Assembly: GCF_004005375.1 (NCBI RefSeq)
Contig: NZ_RZUF01000005.1
Coordinates: 1-64,000 of the forward strand
Direction: 5' to 3'
From: Rheinheimera sediminis
GTDB lineage: Bacteria > Pseudomonadota > Gammaproteobacteria > Enterobacterales > Alteromonadaceae
DNA length: 64,000 nucleotides
Shown here: positions 16,957 to 26,158 of the stretch, piece after piece
Numbering within the stretch: the first letter of the stretch is position 1
Layout of the letters: the number at the start of each line of letters is the position of its first letter
Made by a program: the position numbers and the translations under genes
Notes under the pieces: generated by a model
What the model was told of the DNA's origin: nothing
The model's input: only the letters and a program-made list of their open reading frames with translations
Database searches by the model: none

Positions 16957-18474
16957 TTACTGTTGTTGCAAAGCCCATTCCGTCAGTAAACGCACACCAT
17001 AACCCGTTGCACCTTTGGTATTCACTTCGTTATCTGTTCTGCTTAACGCATTGCCTGCGATATCCAGGTGAGCCCAGGGCGTGTCACCGGTAAATTGCTT
17101 TAAGAACCAGGCTGCTGTGGAGGCGCCAGTGCTGCTGCCAGTGTTTTTCATATCAGCAATATCACTTTTGATTTCATCGGCAAACTGCGCACCTAAAGGC
17201 AAACGCCAGACGGGCTCATCGACTTTTTCACCCGCCAGGGTCAGTTGGTCCACCAGCGACTGTTGCTCGGAAAACAAACCGGCATAATAAGTACCCACAG
17301 CCCCGACTTTGGCGCCTGTTAAGGTAGCAATGTCTACCATAGCGCGCGGCTGGAATTCTTTATTGGCATACCAGAGGGCATCAGCCAGGACTAAACGGCC
17401 CTCGGCATCGGTATTGGTGACCTGAATAGTTAAACCCGCAGCTGATTTCAATACATCGCCTGGTAACATGGCGTTGTCCGAAATCATATTCTCGGCCATT
17501 GCCATCACAGCCACCACGTTCACAGGGGCTTTTTGCAGCGCTAATGCTTTGATCGTGCCTAAAGCAGCAGCTGCACCTGCCATATCGCTGGTCATTCTCA
17601 CTATAGAATCGGCATCTGTTTTCAGATTGTAGCCGCCCGTATCAAAAGTAATGCCTTTGCCGACTATAGCCAGTGGCTTTTGCTCACTGCCCTGCCAGTG
17701 CGCAACCACTAAACGGGGTGGTCTTTGACTGCCTTTACCCACAGCCAGTAAAGCACCCATACCAAGTTTTTCCATAGCAGGCACGTCTAGTACCCGAACT
17801 TTTACCCCCAGCGTCTCCAGAGCTTTTGCTTCTGCCGCAAAAGTTTCAGGTGTTAAACCAGCTGCAGGCTCATTCACCATATCGCGGGCTAAAAATACAC
17901 CTTGAGTAACAGCCTGCAGCTTGCTGAACTGACGATCTGCCGCTTTTTCATCTGTCACCAGTATTTCCAGCTTTTTGGCTTTTTCTGCTTTGTTTTTGGT
18001 GAAATAACGGTCAAAACTGTAAGAACGTAACTCAATACCATGCGCCAGCTGAGCGGCAAAATCAGCATTGCTTAAAGCCGATTGCAGACCCCCAGTGTCT
18101 ACCGTAAAAGAGGTGGCGTTGTCTTTTTTTATCCAGGCGGCAATGTCTGCCCCCAGGTTATTGCTGGTAGCGGCCGTCAGATCTTTAGGTTCACCTGTAC
18201 CAAGCAGAACCACTCTGTTGTACCCGGCAACTTCAGCCAGCACATCCAGTTGAGCCGCTTTTTTGGCTTTAAAGTCTGCGGTTTTAATAGCGTGCTGTAT
18301 GGCTTTGTGTTGCAAGACTGCAGAAGAAGATTGCCTCAGTTGCTCCGGGCTAACCAGCAGTACCAGTGTATCGGCATCCAGTTCAGCCTTCTGGTTCATT
18401 TCAATAGCCGGAACTGCTGCGGCAGCGGAGTACGATAAGAGCAAAGTGGCCAGACTGGTCATCACTGTTTTCAT
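16957..18474 (-). CDS. Exported leucyl aminopeptidase, M17 family
   Basis: 505 aa including a signal peptide (MKTVMTSLATLLLSYSAAAA), so it works in the periplasm or outside, unlike cytoplasmic PepA. The two-metal site is complete: Lys273 and Asp278 in VGKGITFDTGGYNLK, and the signature NTDAEGRLVLADAL (354-367) with the catalytic Arg360. It would remove N-terminal residues from peptides taken up or released by other proteases. The N-terminal macro-like domain is present, so the length is normal. Monocistronic. Confidence 0.93.
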   Translation of the reverse strand: MKTVMTSLATLLLSYSAAAAVPAIEMNQKAELDADTLVLLVSPEQLRQSSSAVLQHKAIQHAIKTADFKAKKAAQLDVLAEVAGYNRVVLLGTGEPKDLTAATSNNLGADIAAWIKKDNATSFTVDTGGLQSALSNADFAAQLAHGIELRSYSFDRYFTKNKAEKAKKLEILVTDEKAADRQFSKLQAVTQGVFLARDMVNEPAAGLTPETFAAEAKALETLGVKVRVLDVPAMEKLGMGALLAVGKGSQRPPRLVVAHWQGSEQKPLAIVGKGITFDTGGYNLKTDADSIVRMTSDMAGAAAALGTIKALALQKAPVNVVAVMAMAENMISDNAMLPGDVLKSAAGLTIQVTNTDAEGRLVLADALWYANKEFQPRAMVDIATLTGAKVGAVGTYYAGLFSEQQSLVDQLTLAGEKVDEPVWRLPLGAQFADEIKSDIADMKNTGSSTGASTAAWFLKQFTGDTPWAHLDIAGNALSRTDNEVNTKGATGYGVRLLTEWALQQQ

Positions 18475-18882
18475 AGGGACATTTCCTGTTTTATTGTAGT
18501 ACGCAGAGAGTGACCAAAGCGCAAAAGAACAACAAGCTAAATCCGGTTAAATTGAATAATTTAAGCGACCAAATCAGCTTTAACTCTACAGAACTACAAA
18601 CGCAAACTGTGATCCGTGACGTTCAGCAGCAAAAGTAAAACTGTGTATGCTGTGTATAGTCCTAGTCCCTGAAGTTGCTGTTTTGTTGACTGCACCATCT
18701 CGCCCCAGTCACATAGCTTTACTATGCTCCCGGGGTCTGACAACCTTGTCGCCTCGCCGAAACTTCAGGTAACTTGGGTATAAAGCTGGGGAAATTTTTA
18801 TGTTTTGCTAGCACATAGCTGCCTGATGTCTTTTAGGTAAGTGGTTTAGCCTACTGTTCTGCTTAGCTCACAACGAGAAGAA
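18475..18882. other. Intergenic region holding an ERIC-type element
   Basis: 408 bases between two minus-strand genes. No ORF is credible. The middle is the 128-bp ERIC/IRU-like palindrome listed separately; the right-hand 100 bases are the downstream region of the LysR gene and the left-hand part would carry the aminopeptidase promoter. Confidence 0.6.
18655..18782 (-). repeat. ERIC/IRU-type intergenic repeat
   Basis: Read on the minus strand it starts TATACCCAAGTTACCTGAAG and ends with AACTTCAGG...TATA. The outer arms CCTGAAGTT pair perfectly (18668-18676 with 18761-18769). The centre contains CCCCGGGAGC and GTGACTGGGGCGAG (18699-18712), close to the central ERIC motifs CCCCAGGAGC and GTGACTGGGGTGAG, around a CATAG/CTATG stem. 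Total 128 bp, against about 127 bp for canonical ERIC. No protein is encoded. Confidence 0.82.
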
Positions 18883-19797
18883 TTAAGGCACTTCAGGCAA
18901 TATATCTCTGTCACTTAATGCGCTGGTCAGGGCATCAAATACCAGTCGGATCCTCTCTGGTACCGGCCCTCGTTGTGGTCGATAGACGGACAAAGGCCAG
19001 GGTTTGGGATCAAGTTCAGGGAGTAAGCGCACTAAAGCACCTGAACGCAAATAAGGAATAGCCATACAAGAGGCCAACTGCGATACGCCAAGACCAGCCA
19101 GAGTTGCGTCTGCTTCTGTTTCAGAGTCATCGGCTACAAAACTGACTTTTTTCGGTGCCCAGAGCTGGCCTTCCTGAAAATACCAATGCCAGGCCCGGCC
19201 CGTTGCTTTATCCATCAGAGCTGTAGTTGGCAGTTCTGCCAGATGATCTAAGTTCTGCGGCATAGGGTATTTTGTCCATAACAGTGGACTAGCAACCAGA
19301 AACAGGCCAACGGACGAGACTGTGCGGGCAATAAAACTGTTGTCCCGGATCAATCCAATCCGCACACCTACATCAATTTGCTCATCCACTACGTCCGCAA
19401 TTTGATCAGACAAACGCAGATCAAGCTGCAAGGCTGGGTGCTGCAGCACTAAAGCACTGAGTACAGGCATCAGTATGGGACGCATCACTCGTGGAGCCGC
19501 CACTCGCACTAAACCGCTGACAGTATCATTTGGTAACGCCTGATGCTGCTGAAATAACCTATCAAGTTGCTGTAGGCTGCTTTTGGCCTGTATAGCGAAA
19601 CCCTCCGCAAAACGAGTCAGGCGGATATGGCGGGTACTGCGGTGGAATAACAGCTCCCCAGTGCTTTGTTCCAGCTGCTGCACTGCTCTGGTCACAGCCT
19701 GAGGTGAAATACCCAGCCGTACAGCTGCAGCTTTAAAACTGTCACTTTCTGCAGCAGTACAAAAAATTCGTAATAATTCGACTTTGTTCAGCACCAA
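18883..19797 (-). CDS. LysR-family transcriptional regulator
   Basis: 304 aa. The N-terminal winged HTH is typical ([56 protein letters not shown]); residues 90-300 form the periplasmic-binding-like effector domain. It is divergent from the SDR gene with 115 bases between the starts, the usual arrangement in which a LysR regulator controls its neighbour and itself. The effector cannot be predicted. Confidence 0.9.
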   Translation of the reverse strand: MVLNKVELLRIFCTAAESDSFKAAAVRLGISPQAVTRAVQQLEQSTGELLFHRSTRHIRLTRFAEGFAIQAKSSLQQLDRLFQQHQALPNDTVSGLVRVAAPRVMRPILMPVLSALVLQHPALQLDLRLSDQIADVVDEQIDVGVRIGLIRDNSFIARTVSSVGLFLVASPLLWTKYPMPQNLDHLAELPTTALMDKATGRAWHWYFQEGQLWAPKKVSFVADDSETEADATLAGLGVSQLASCMAIPYLRSGALVRLLPELDPKPWPLSVYRPQRGPVPERIRLVFDALTSALSDRDILPEVP

Positions 19798-19912
19798 TTA
19801 TTCCCCAATGTGGAATTATAAAATCAAAATATTTCCATTTTTTGGATTTGTCTATCCCTTCATACTAAGCAGGTCGAATTTAACTTTGTTTAACCTGAGC
19901 GGGAAGATAGCC

Positions 19913-20656
19913 ATGAGTCAGAATATTGCAGGAAAAACCGTAGTGATCACTGGTGCCAGTAGTGGTTTAGGCGAAGCGACGGCCTACCATCTGGCCAGTC
20001 TGGGTGCAAAAGTCGTGCTGGGCGCTCGTCGTGAAGACAAGCTGCAGCAAATAGTAGAAAAGATCGAGGCGAAAGGTGGTCAGGCCGCCTATCAAGTGAC
20101 AGATGTCACTAAGGCCAGTGAAGTTCAAGCTTTGGTACAACTGGCTGTCAGTCGTTTTGGCCAGTTAGATGTCATCATCAACAATGCCGGTCTGATGTCT
20201 ATAGCACCGATCAGTGAGTTAAAAACCGACGAATGGGATCGGATGATCGACATCAATATTAAAGGGGTGCTCTATGGTATAGCTGCAGCTCTGCCTGTAT
20301 TTGAGCAACAACAACATGGCCATTTTATCAACATATCCTCTGTTGCCGGCATCAAAGTATTTAGCCCGGGTGGCACAGTATACAGTGGTACTAAGTTTGC
20401 AGTTCGGGCCATAAGCGAAGGTTTGCGGCATGAAGTGGGTGGTGCTATCCGCACGACCACCATACTGCCAGGAGCTGTGGATTCTGAGCTGAAACACGGC
20501 AGCAGTCATCAGCAAAGCGCTGAATTCGTGGGCAATTTCTATCAAATAGCTATTCCCGCTGATTCAGTAGCCAGAGCCGTGGCTTACGCCATAGAACAAC
20601 CGAAAGAAGTGGATATTAACGAAATAGTACTGCGCCCTGCGGTACAGGATTTCTAG
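19913..20656 (+). CDS. Short-chain dehydrogenase/reductase
   Basis: 247-aa NAD(P)-dependent oxidoreductase of the classical SDR type. Visible motifs: TGASSGLG (13-20) cofactor loop, NNAG (90-93), Ser142/Ser143, and the catalytic Tyr157-x-x-x-Lys161 (YSGTK). ARR at residues 38-40 after strand beta-2 favours NADP(H). The start at 19913 fits the family; the frame is open back to 19784, overlapping the LysR start. Its substrate is unknown. Probably controlled by the divergent LysR regulator. Confidence 0.9.
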   Translation: MSQNIAGKTVVITGASSGLGEATAYHLASLGAKVVLGARREDKLQQIVEKIEAKGGQAAYQVTDVTKASEVQALVQLAVSRFGQLDVIINNAGLMSIAPISELKTDEWDRMIDINIKGVLYGIAAALPVFEQQQHGHFINISSVAGIKVFSPGGTVYSGTKFAVRAISEGLRHEVGGAIRTTTILPGAVDSELKHGSSHQQSAEFVGNFYQIAIPADSVARAVAYAIEQPKEVDINEIVLRPAVQDF

Positions 20657-20813
20657 CTCTGCACCTACTAATCTGAGCGTTGTAAAACCGGTCGGGCATG
20701 GCCATCTGCAAAGAGAGCATGCCCTCAAGCCATTTCAGAACCGACAAGCTTGCTTACGAATCCCACCTGCTTGGCCATGTCAGGCCGCACTTTGCACAGC
20801 AATAGTATTGACC

Positions 20814-21248
20814 TTAATGTAAATAGGGCCTGTCCACAGGTAAAGATGATAACTGCCACTCTTTGTATCTCTGACACACGGCCTTGTATTCAGCTCTGAG
20901 TTTGGCCGATTCCTGCAGCACTGCAATACTGGCAGGATGTGCACCATCCAAGCGCTGCAGCATTTGTTCAAACCAGCTTACACCTTGCTTTAGCGTGGCC
21001 TGACAACGCCGCCATCTTTGTTGCTGAGCATAAGTTTCAGCTAAGTTCTGAATAGAAATCGACAAACAGAAGGTAGGTAACGACGCTTCTTCCCGGCTTA
21101 ACTCTGGCGGGCAAAACACAAAACCACAGTGATACCAGACGGGCCAGACATCCGAAATAGCCTGACGATAGAAAGTGACAGCCGCCGCAAAATGCCTTTG
21201 CGTGAACGCCTGATTACCCTGCGCAATGATGTATTGCCAATGTTCCAT
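20814..21248 (-). CDS. TPR-like helical protein, unknown function
   Basis: 144 residues from the ATG at 21248, which has GGAG 7 bases upstream; an ATG at 21278 lacks such a site. The N-terminal part (WQYIIAQGNQAFTQRHFAAAVTFYRQAI) is a TPR-like helical hairpin, as is SISIQNLAETYAQQQRWRRCQATLKQGVSWFEQML. No signal peptide or enzyme motif. It is divergent from the pectate lyase gene and shares a palindrome-bearing intergenic region with it. Confidence 0.65.
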   Translation of the reverse strand: MEHWQYIIAQGNQAFTQRHFAAAVTFYRQAISDVWPVWYHCGFVFCPPELSREEASLPTFCLSISIQNLAETYAQQQRWRRCQATLKQGVSWFEQMLQRLDGAHPASIAVLQESAKLRAEYKAVCQRYKEWQLSSLPVDRPYLH

Positions 21249-21292
21249 GCCATGGCTCCAGTTGAGAACTAATGTCATCTAGACTAGATTAA

Positions 21293-21309
21293 TTGCGAAT
21301 AATTCGCAA
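21293..21309. promoter_or_regulatory. 17-bp operator-like palindrome upstream of the pectate lyase
   Basis: TTGCGAAT-A-ATTCGCAA, a perfect 8-1-8 dyad between the TPR-like gene and the pectate lyase. The geometry is that of Fur 7-1-7 sites, and a related sequence (TTGCGAACTATTTGCAA) occurs beside a real-looking Fur box at 52312. The protein that binds is unproven. Confidence 0.5.
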
Positions 21310-21465
21310 CAACTGCTATGCAATTTAGCAAATTCAGAATCCATCTATATTTCCAGATGTGAAATAGCTGTACCTAAAATGTTAGTCCACACTCTGCTGT
21401 ACCGTTCAGGACCCGAATCAGGGCCGGAGTCGGTATAAAAACAACAGCCATTTGAGGACAACTAG

Positions 21466-22926
21466 ATGCAACATAAACACTTACTCTGCTCACTTTTAGC
21501 CTTAAGCTGTGCCGTCAGTACCGCGGTACATGCCAATAATCTTGCGATCACAGGCCCGGGTGCAGCAGCTGACGGCTCCAGTAAAGCCAGCGGTATCAGC
21601 TATACAAACATCAGAGACGGAAACAGTCAAAGCGCCTGGCAACCCACAACCCCTTCGAACCAGCGTGTCTCCGTGAAATGGAGTTCAGCTGTACAGCTGA
21701 ATCGGGTAGTTTTGAAAGAACTAGGCTCAGCTGTGACCAGTTGGCGCCTGGTGAATAACGATAACGGAGCCCAGCTTGCCAGCGGAACCACTATTGGTAG
21801 CAACAAGATCATTAACTTTGCGACTATCAGCAGTAAAAAACTGAATTTAGAAGTGATCAGTGCCAGCTCAGCACCTCGTATCGCCGAGTTTGAGGTATAC
21901 CTGATCACAGAGGGTGCACCAGAGCCTGTTGAACCAGCACCAACACCTACTCCACCGCCTTCAGCCGGAGTAACCTCTTGCAGTGCTTTACCACAGGGAT
22001 ATGCCTCATTGGATGGAGGTACCACAGGTGGTGCAGGTCCAAATGCGGTAACGGTCACTGCAAGTACAGGTGCACAAATTCAAGCCGCTTTGGCAAACCG
22101 GGATTTAAACCGTCCTTTGACCATCAGAGTCAATGGCACTATTACTCCGGCCAACTCAGGTGGCGTCAGCAAGTTTGATATTAAAGATATGAATAACGTC
22201 AGCATTATTGGGGTCGGCAATACGGCCTTATTTGATGGTATAGGTATTAAAGTATTCCGCGCCAATAACGTAATCCTGCGCAATTTAAAGCTGCGTTATG
22301 TCAATACAGGTGACAAAGACGCTATTACGCTAGAGGGACCAGCCAGTAATATCTGGATCGACCATAATGAAATTTACAACAGCCTGAATGTAGGTAAGGA
22401 CTTTTATGACGAGCTGATCAGCGGCAAAAAAGACGTAGACAAAGTCACCATTTCCTACAATTACCTGCACGACAGCTGGAAAACCTCGTTGTGGGGCAAC
22501 AATGATTCGGACAATTTCAACCGTCGTATCACCTTCCACCATAACTATTGGCAAAGAGTCAATTCGCGCCTGCCGTTATTCCGTTTTGGCCAGGGTCATA
22601 TTTATAACAATTACTACACAGAGGTACAGGACACAGGTATCAACAGCCGAATGGGCGCGGTGATCCGCATTGAAAATAATGTATTTGAAAACACCACTAA
22701 CCCTATAGTGTCGTTTTACTCCAGCGCTTTGGGCTACTGGGATACCAGAGGTAATGAGTTTAGCAACACCAACTGGCAAGCCATGCCTGCTGAAGGTGTA
22801 ATTGCTGGTCCTAATGTGCAACCTAATGCCGTATTAAACCTGCCGTACAACTTTACCTTGTTACCTACTAACCAGGTTAAAGCTCATGTCATAGCCAATG
22901 CTGGTGTAAATAAATGTAATTTTTAA
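21466..22926 (+). CDS. Secreted pectate lyase (PL1-like) with an N-terminal F5/8 C-type binding domain
   Basis: 486 aa. A signal peptide (1-23) is followed by a discoidin/F5-8C-like beta domain (about 24-145) typical of carbohydrate-binding modules, and a Pro-rich linker (EPVEPAPTPTPPPSAG). The catalytic parallel beta-helix follows: TIRVNGTITP, then WIDHNEIYN with calcium-binding acids, NNDSDNFNRRITFHHNYWQRVNSRLPLFRFG with the catalytic Arg region, and GHIYNNYY. It would cleave polygalacturonate by calcium-dependent beta-elimination. GAGGA sits about 9 bases before the ATG. It is a stand-alone gene whose upstream region holds a 17-bp palindrome. Confidence 0.93.
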   Translation: MQHKHLLCSLLALSCAVSTAVHANNLAITGPGAAADGSSKASGISYTNIRDGNSQSAWQPTTPSNQRVSVKWSSAVQLNRVVLKELGSAVTSWRLVNNDNGAQLASGTTIGSNKIINFATISSKKLNLEVISASSAPRIAEFEVYLITEGAPEPVEPAPTPTPPPSAGVTSCSALPQGYASLDGGTTGGAGPNAVTVTASTGAQIQAALANRDLNRPLTIRVNGTITPANSGGVSKFDIKDMNNVSIIGVGNTALFDGIGIKVFRANNVILRNLKLRYVNTGDKDAITLEGPASNIWIDHNEIYNSLNVGKDFYDELISGKKDVDKVTISYNYLHDSWKTSLWGNNDSDNFNRRITFHHNYWQRVNSRLPLFRFGQGHIYNNYYTEVQDTGINSRMGAVIRIENNVFENTTNPIVSFYSSALGYWDTRGNEFSNTNWQAMPAEGVIAGPNVQPNAVLNLPYNFTLLPTNQVKAHVIANAGVNKCNF

Positions 22927-22956
22927 ACCGTCCTGCCTGGTCGGATGAAAAGCAAA

Positions 22957-22980
22957 AAGGGGCGGTTCAATCCGCCCCTT
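22957..22980 (-). terminator. Terminator between convergent pectate lyase and flotillin genes
   Basis: Stem AAGGGGCGG / CCGCCCCTT with a 6-base loop. The A-run on its left gives TTTTTGCTTTT after the stem on the minus strand, so it mainly serves the flotillin operon. Confidence 0.8.
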
Positions 22981-23020
22981 AGAGTTCAGCACCAGTCACT
23001 GCTGTTACGCTAAGTTCAAC

Positions 23021-24748
23021 TTAGTCTTTTAGCACTGCAGTTAAGCCATTAATGTCGCCAGCTTTTATACCAATTTCATTAAGCAGGCTGTCTAAAAGTG
23101 GAGCTTGGGCTCTGTAACGCAAAGCACTGTTCACCACTTGGTCGGGTAATGACGTACTTGCCTGGCCATCTGCTTCACCAGCTTGAGCAGAAGCACCATT
23201 TAAACCATTCACCTGCAAAATTTTAATGTCGCTGATCTGCTCCATAGGTTTCACGCTTTGGGCAATGATCTCTGGCAGTTGTTCTATCAAGGCCAAACGA
23301 ACCTGCATTGCAATTTGTTCTGCAGAAAGCATATTGGCTGCAGCGTTGATGGCTTTTTTACCTTCAGCTTCGACCTGATAGCTACGCTCTTTGGCTGCCG
23401 CCAGCAAAATTTCTGCATCGGCCTGGCCCTGAGCTGACAAGCGATCTTTATCGGCCTGGCCTTGAGCTACAACCCGCAGTGATTCAGCCTGATCTTCTGC
23501 TGCTTTTTTCTCTGCGTCGGCGGCAACAATAATTTGAATTGCTTCTTTCTCTGCTTGTTGTCGTGCCATCACCAGTTCAACCTGTTTAACACGCTCAGCT
23601 CTTTCGGTCTCGCGCACTGTCACAACGCTTTCCTCTTCTTTTACCGCTATAGCTCTGGCTTTATCTGCCAAGGCTTTAGCCTCAGATTCAGCCCGTGATT
23701 TCTCAGCTACAGCTATGGCTTTGTCCTGAGACGCCAGCTCTACAGCTTTTTGCCTCTCAATTTCAGCCTGCTCTAACGAACGTTGCTTCGAAATTTCCAT
23801 TTCGCGCACTGCACGTTCTTTTTGAATGGTTTCGTTTTCGATATCACGCTCGGACAAAATACGCTTCAGGTCGACTTCACGTTGAGAAGCAATTTGTGCT
23901 TCTTCTGCTTCTCGTTTTTTCTCTGCCTGTTCGCGGGCGATTTCCGACATTTGTGAAGCACGGCGAATAGAAACTTCACGCTCCTGCTCTAATTTTGCAT
24001 ACTCTTCTTCACGCGAAATCTGCAATTTAGCCCGCTCTGCTTCAAGGTTTTTTTGCTTGATGGCTAAATCGGTTTCCTGTTCAATGTCGTTACGAATTTT
24101 ACGGCGGGATTCAATCGCCTGAGTCAGTTTGGTTAAACCTTCAGCATCAAACGCATTTTGTGGATTAAAATGCTCAAAAGCAGTTTGGTCTAAACCGGTC
24201 AGCGACACAGACTCCAATTCCAAACCATTTTTTAATAAGTCTTCTGAGACCACTTGCTGAACTTTTTGTACAAAATCCACCCGTTTCTCATGCAACTCTT
24301 CCATAGCCATTTCAGCAGCTACAGATCGCAATGCATCAACAAACTTGCCTTCAACTAATTCTTTTAATTCATTTGGGTTCATGGTTTTTAAACCCAAAGT
24401 CTGTGCCGCATTAGCAATAGAATCTACTGTAGGTTTAACCCGTACATAAAACTCAGCGGTCACATCGGCACGCATGCGGTCTCTGGTGATCAGAGCCTGT
24501 TCATTAGCGCGACGCACCTCCAGCCTCAAGGTATTCATATTCACAGGGATAATTTCGTGCAAAACCGGCAGTACTATGGCCCCGCCATTCATAATGACTT
24601 TTTCACCACGAAAGCCTGTACGGACAAAAGACACTTCTTTGGTAGCCCTTTTGTACAAACGGGCCAGAATAAGCCCTAATAACAGCAGCCCGGCAAACAC
24701 CACACCAGCCACAAATACGATATCCATTAAGTTATCAGTTAACATCAT
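23021..24748 (-). CDS. Flotillin/SPFH membrane scaffold protein, YqiK-like
   Basis: 575 aa. One N-terminal membrane helix (residues about 8-30) precedes the SPFH/band 7 domain (to about 200). Residues 200-430 form a very long Glu/Lys/Arg/Ala-rich coiled coil, the flotillin repeat region, followed by a Gly/Ala/Gln-rich tail. Flotillins organise membrane microdomains. It is the last gene of a four-gene operon with PspA and a YqiJ-like protein; E. coli likewise pairs yqiJ and yqiK. The ATG at 24748 is chosen over the GTG at 24754 because AAGGA is 8 bases before it. Confidence 0.92.
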   Translation of the reverse strand: MMLTDNLMDIVFVAGVVFAGLLLLGLILARLYKRATKEVSFVRTGFRGEKVIMNGGAIVLPVLHEIIPVNMNTLRLEVRRANEQALITRDRMRADVTAEFYVRVKPTVDSIANAAQTLGLKTMNPNELKELVEGKFVDALRSVAAEMAMEELHEKRVDFVQKVQQVVSEDLLKNGLELESVSLTGLDQTAFEHFNPQNAFDAEGLTKLTQAIESRRKIRNDIEQETDLAIKQKNLEAERAKLQISREEEYAKLEQEREVSIRRASQMSEIAREQAEKKREAEEAQIASQREVDLKRILSERDIENETIQKERAVREMEISKQRSLEQAEIERQKAVELASQDKAIAVAEKSRAESEAKALADKARAIAVKEEESVVTVRETERAERVKQVELVMARQQAEKEAIQIIVAADAEKKAAEDQAESLRVVAQGQADKDRLSAQGQADAEILLAAAKERSYQVEAEGKKAINAAANMLSAEQIAMQVRLALIEQLPEIIAQSVKPMEQISDIKILQVNGLNGASAQAGEADGQASTSLPDQVVNSALRYRAQAPLLDSLLNEIGIKAGDINGLTAVLKD

Positions 24749-24824
24749 CAACACATCCTTTTAGAAAAACACCCTTTGCACTCAAAACTGCAGCTTTGCC
24801 AGCTTTATCAGTTCATCACAACCT

Positions 24825-25490
24825 TTAATTCTGCTCACTTTGTCGTTCAGACAAATGTGGATTCAGATTCAAAATGCCTTTGTAGACATTACCTTGCCTG
24901 GACAACAATAAAAGTTCACTACCAGTCACATACTCCTGCCCCTCGTCGTCAGGTTCTACCTGAATGTAGTGGTAGTAGTTATACTGGTCTTTTACCTTTG
25001 CCTCGGCCGGATACCCGGCTTTGGCAGTGCCTAAAGTTATCAAGGCAACACGACCTATTAAACTTTCGGCTGTAATGGCCGTGGTTTCGTCTTTCGGAAT
25101 AACCCGCTGTAATACACCTGTGCCCCAGCGCACAAAAGGTAATGACAAAGGCAACACACAAAAGACGGCTAACCAACCTGGACTGTAAACACCAAAGAAA
25201 GCCATGATCAGTTTTTGTGAAAATAAACCTATCAAGGAAAAACCCATTAAAAACACAATCAAAACCATCAAGAGCGGAACTTCGCCAATCCGAAGCCAGG
25301 TCAGCAAACGACTTAATACTCCCTCAGTTTCAGGTTGTGCCACTTCAGGGTCAGGCAATATCGAGTCCAGCGAAGCAGATAAACCGCCCCCCAGCACCAC
25401 AGCAACTAATTCAACCACAGCAATCAATAGCATCAGCGCTAAAGCTATACTGAATACTTTATTCTCTGAGGCAAGCAATAACTGCAGCAT
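24825..25490 (-). CDS. YqiJ-like / NfeD-type OB-fold membrane protein
   Basis: 221 aa. Helices near residues 12-36, 72-92 and 95-120 precede a C-terminal soluble part (ESLIGRVALITLGTAKAGYPAEAKVKDQ...YYHYIQVEP) that looks like the OB-fold of NfeD/YqiJ proteins. These act with flotillins at membrane domains. Its ATG overlaps the PspA stop by one base (TAATG), and the flotillin gene starts 76 bases downstream. Confidence 0.83.
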   Translation of the reverse strand: MLQLLLASENKVFSIALALMLLIAVVELVAVVLGGGLSASLDSILPDPEVAQPETEGVLSRLLTWLRIGEVPLLMVLIVFLMGFSLIGLFSQKLIMAFFGVYSPGWLAVFCVLPLSLPFVRWGTGVLQRVIPKDETTAITAESLIGRVALITLGTAKAGYPAEAKVKDQYNYYHYIQVEPDDEGQEYVTGSELLLLSRQGNVYKGILNLNPHLSERQSEQN

Positions 25491-26158
25491 TAGTTTTTAT
25501 CCGCTTTAAGCGCTGCCAAACGCTCCGAAATCCGGTTTTTACGCGTCAATTCCTCTAGTTCAGCCAATTTAACGGCCGTATCTGTGGTCGTAGAGCGACT
25601 GGCAATACCTGATTGCTTTTCCATCACGCGCTCAAAACTGGCCGCAGCTGACTCCGCTTTTTTCTGGGCAGCAGAACCATTGGATGGTGCTTCAGCTGTC
25701 GCTGAACCTGCCTCTTGCCTGGCTTGCCTGAACTGGTTTAAATCAGCTTTCATATCACGCTTTTTCGCCTGCAAAGCCTGTATCAAGCCTTCCAGCTCTT
25801 TTTCTTTGCTGCTGCATTCTGCAATACTGGCTTCCAACACAGGAATTCGTGATTCGATATCAATTTGTTGAGCAATACCTACTTCGGCCAAATCATCGCG
25901 ACCCGAGCGGATCGCAGCCTCAAGCTGTTCAGACAAGGTCTCGTGACGACTGTTTTCTTCCATCAGCTTTTTGCTGGCCAGATGTTTTTGCGCGACAAAC
26001 TTACCCAACTCTGAGCGAGCCTCGTCTATCGCGCTATCCAGTTCACGTAGCGCTTGTTCCATCACGGCTTCCGGAAGCTGTCCTTCGACAGCGTCTACTA
26101 ACGCATTAACGCTGCCACTGACCAGGCGCGCTACTCTTTGACTTATACTTTCCGCCAT
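25490..26158 (-). CDS. PspA/IM30-family membrane-stabilising protein
   Basis: 222 aa, predicted almost wholly alpha-helical coiled coil. The opening MAESISQRVARLVSGSVNALVDAVEGQLPEAVMEQALRELD followed by IDEARSELGKFVAQK is a PspA/IM30 signature. These ESCRT-III-like proteins polymerise on the inner face of the cytoplasmic membrane to counter envelope stress. The start at 26158 has GGAG 7 bases upstream. No pspF, pspB or pspC is present; it is tied to flotillin instead. The upstream gene overlaps it by 16 bases, so all four genes are one unit. Confidence 0.9.
   Translation of the reverse strand: MAESISQRVARLVSGSVNALVDAVEGQLPEAVMEQALRELDSAIDEARSELGKFVAQKHLASKKLMEENSRHETLSEQLEAAIRSGRDDLAEVGIAQQIDIESRIPVLEASIAECSSKEKELEGLIQALQAKKRDMKADLNQFRQARQEAGSATAEAPSNGSAAQKKAESAAASFERVMEKQSGIASRSTTTDTAVKLAELEELTRKNRISERLAALKADKN

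Noticed and set aside
20694-20724. Hairpin after the SDR gene as a terminator
   Set aside because: GGGCATG/CATGCCC arms with a 17-base loop and no T-run; too weak to annotate.
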